Shown: one piece after another, positions 5,571-6,309 of the stretch
Numbering within the stretch: position 1 is the stretch's first letter
How the letters are laid out: each line of letters begins with the position of its first letter
Assembly: GCA_026014845.1 (NCBI GenBank)
Contig: JAOZHM010000036.1
Coordinates: 1 to 6,309, forward strand
Length of the DNA stretch: 6,309 bases
DNA from: Candidatus Bathyarchaeota archaeon
Lineage (GTDB): Archaea; Thermoproteota; Bathyarchaeia; Bathyarchaeales; Bathycorpusculaceae
Reading direction: 5' to 3'
Made by a program: the position numbers and the translations under genes
The notes under the pieces: generated by a model
The model's input: only the letters and a program-made list of their open reading frames with translations
What the model was told of the DNA's origin: nothing
Databases searched by the model: none

Positions 5571-6309
5571 ATGTCCATGTTTGAAGATATACCAGTCGAA
5601 GTAGGCGTAATCTACGAGGGAGAAAGAATTCGATACAAGGATATGCAGGTACAGCTTGGAGGGGAACGCGTAGAAAACAAGTTTGAACTCGTGAGAGTCA
5701 GAAGCCTGGACGAAGTTGAAGACGGAAAGATAACAGTGATTGGACCAGACATCAAGGACATGAAAGAAGGAAGCAGCAATCCCCTTGGCATCTACATCGA
5801 AGTGGCTGGAAAAGAGCTTGAAGAAGAACTTGAGGGTGTCGTTGAACGGCGTATTCACGAATACGTTAATTTCATTGAAGGGATGATGCACCTGAACCAG
5901 CGCTACGACATTTTTCTGAGACTCAGCAAGAAATCATTCAAAAAAGGCTTGAACTCCTTCCAATACATGGGAAAGATTTTGCACAGACTTTTCAAGAGCG
6001 AGCTACCGATAATTGAGAAGCTGCAGGTAACCTTTATCACTGACCCAGAGAAGGTGAAGGAAATCTACGATAAAGCTCTGCAGATCTATGAGGCAAGAGA
6101 CGCTAGAGCCAGAGGGTTGAAGGACGAGGAAGTTGACAAGTTCTATGGATGTATTCTGTGTCAGTCTTTCGCGCCAACTCATGTCTGCGTAATCACACCT
6201 CAGAGATACTCGAACTGCGGGGCCATAAGCTGGTTTGACGGAAGAGCAGCAGACCGCATTGATCCCAAGGGACCTGTATTTGCTATTGAAAAGGGAGAGT
6301 TGCTTGATC
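5571..6309 (+). CDS. cdhC: ACDS complex acetyl-CoA synthase beta subunit CdhC, partial (3' end outside window)
   Basis: The first 246 residues of CdhC, which in archaea is about 450-480 residues long. It condenses CO, a corrinoid-bound methyl group and CoA into acetyl-CoA, or cleaves it. The protein opens with VGVIYEGERIR (11-21), the start of the archaeal form; the N-terminal CODH-binding domain of bacterial ACS is missing, as is normal for archaea. Family blocks include IGPD-x-x-DMKEG, PLGI-x-x-EVAGKELE, RRIHEYVNFIEG, MHLNQRYD and EARDARARGLKDE. The A-cluster loop has C194-I-L-C197, C206 and C216, the four cysteines that bind the [4Fe-4S] part, ending in WFDGRAA. The later Cys-Gly-Cys that binds the distal nickel should lie downstream of the window. 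The start is ATG 5571 after AGGAGGAG. The frame is open to the window edge. Confidence 0.96.
   Translation, partial: MSMFEDIPVEVGVIYEGERIRYKDMQVQLGGERVENKFELVRVRSLDEVEDGKITVIGPDIKDMKEGSSNPLGIYIEVAGKELEEELEGVVERRIHEYVNFIEGMMHLNQRYDIFLRLSKKSFKKGLNSFQYMGKILHRLFKSELPIIEKLQVTFITDPEKVKEIYDKALQIYEARDARARGLKDEEVDKFYGCILCQSFAPTHVCVITPQRYSNCGAISWFDGRAADRIDPKGPVFAIEKGELLD

Overview
The window looks like archaeal chromosome. It carries the start of an acetyl-CoA decarbonylase/synthase (ACDS) locus, the archaeal CO dehydrogenase/acetyl-CoA synthase of the Wood-Ljungdahl pathway. The archaeal assignment rests on three things: separate cdhA, cdhB and cdhC genes (epsilon subunits like CdhB belong to archaeal complexes), BRE/TATA-like promoter elements, and GGTGA or AGGAGG ribosome binding sites. 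The lineage cannot be fixed from this sequence. An uncultivated anaerobic archaeon such as a Bathyarchaeia member, or a methanogen/Archaeoglobus relative, would fit.

Layout. On the minus strand, 14-715 encodes a small membrane protein with an HX4DH motif and a histidine-rich loop, as in nickel/cobalt transporters of the RcnA/UreH/NiCoT type. A divergent intergenic region (716-928) holds candidate promoters for both directions. On the plus strand come two tandem CooC-family ATPases (929-1708 and 1751-2521), a 137-base gap full of short repeats and a good BRE/TATA element (2522-2658), and then cdhA (2659-5019), cdhB (5021-5566) and the first 246 codons of cdhC (5571 to the window end). The three cdh genes are packed with gaps of 1 and 4 bases and are clearly an operon. 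cdhD and cdhE probably follow outside the window, but this cannot be seen.

How the genes fit together. The membrane protein may move nickel. The CooC-type ATPases would insert nickel into the CODH C-cluster and perhaps the A-cluster of the acetyl-CoA synthase. CdhA/CdhB form the CO dehydrogenase component that interconverts CO2 and CO, and CdhC assembles or cleaves acetyl-CoA. The C-cluster ligands, the two extra ferredoxin-type clusters in CdhA and the first four A-cluster cysteines in CdhC are all visible, so the enzymes look functional.

The system itself is known. The points worth a second look are the two CooC paralogues, one of which has Arg in place of the signature Lys, and a 12-base direct repeat plus a 7-base inverted repeat around the cdhA core promoter.
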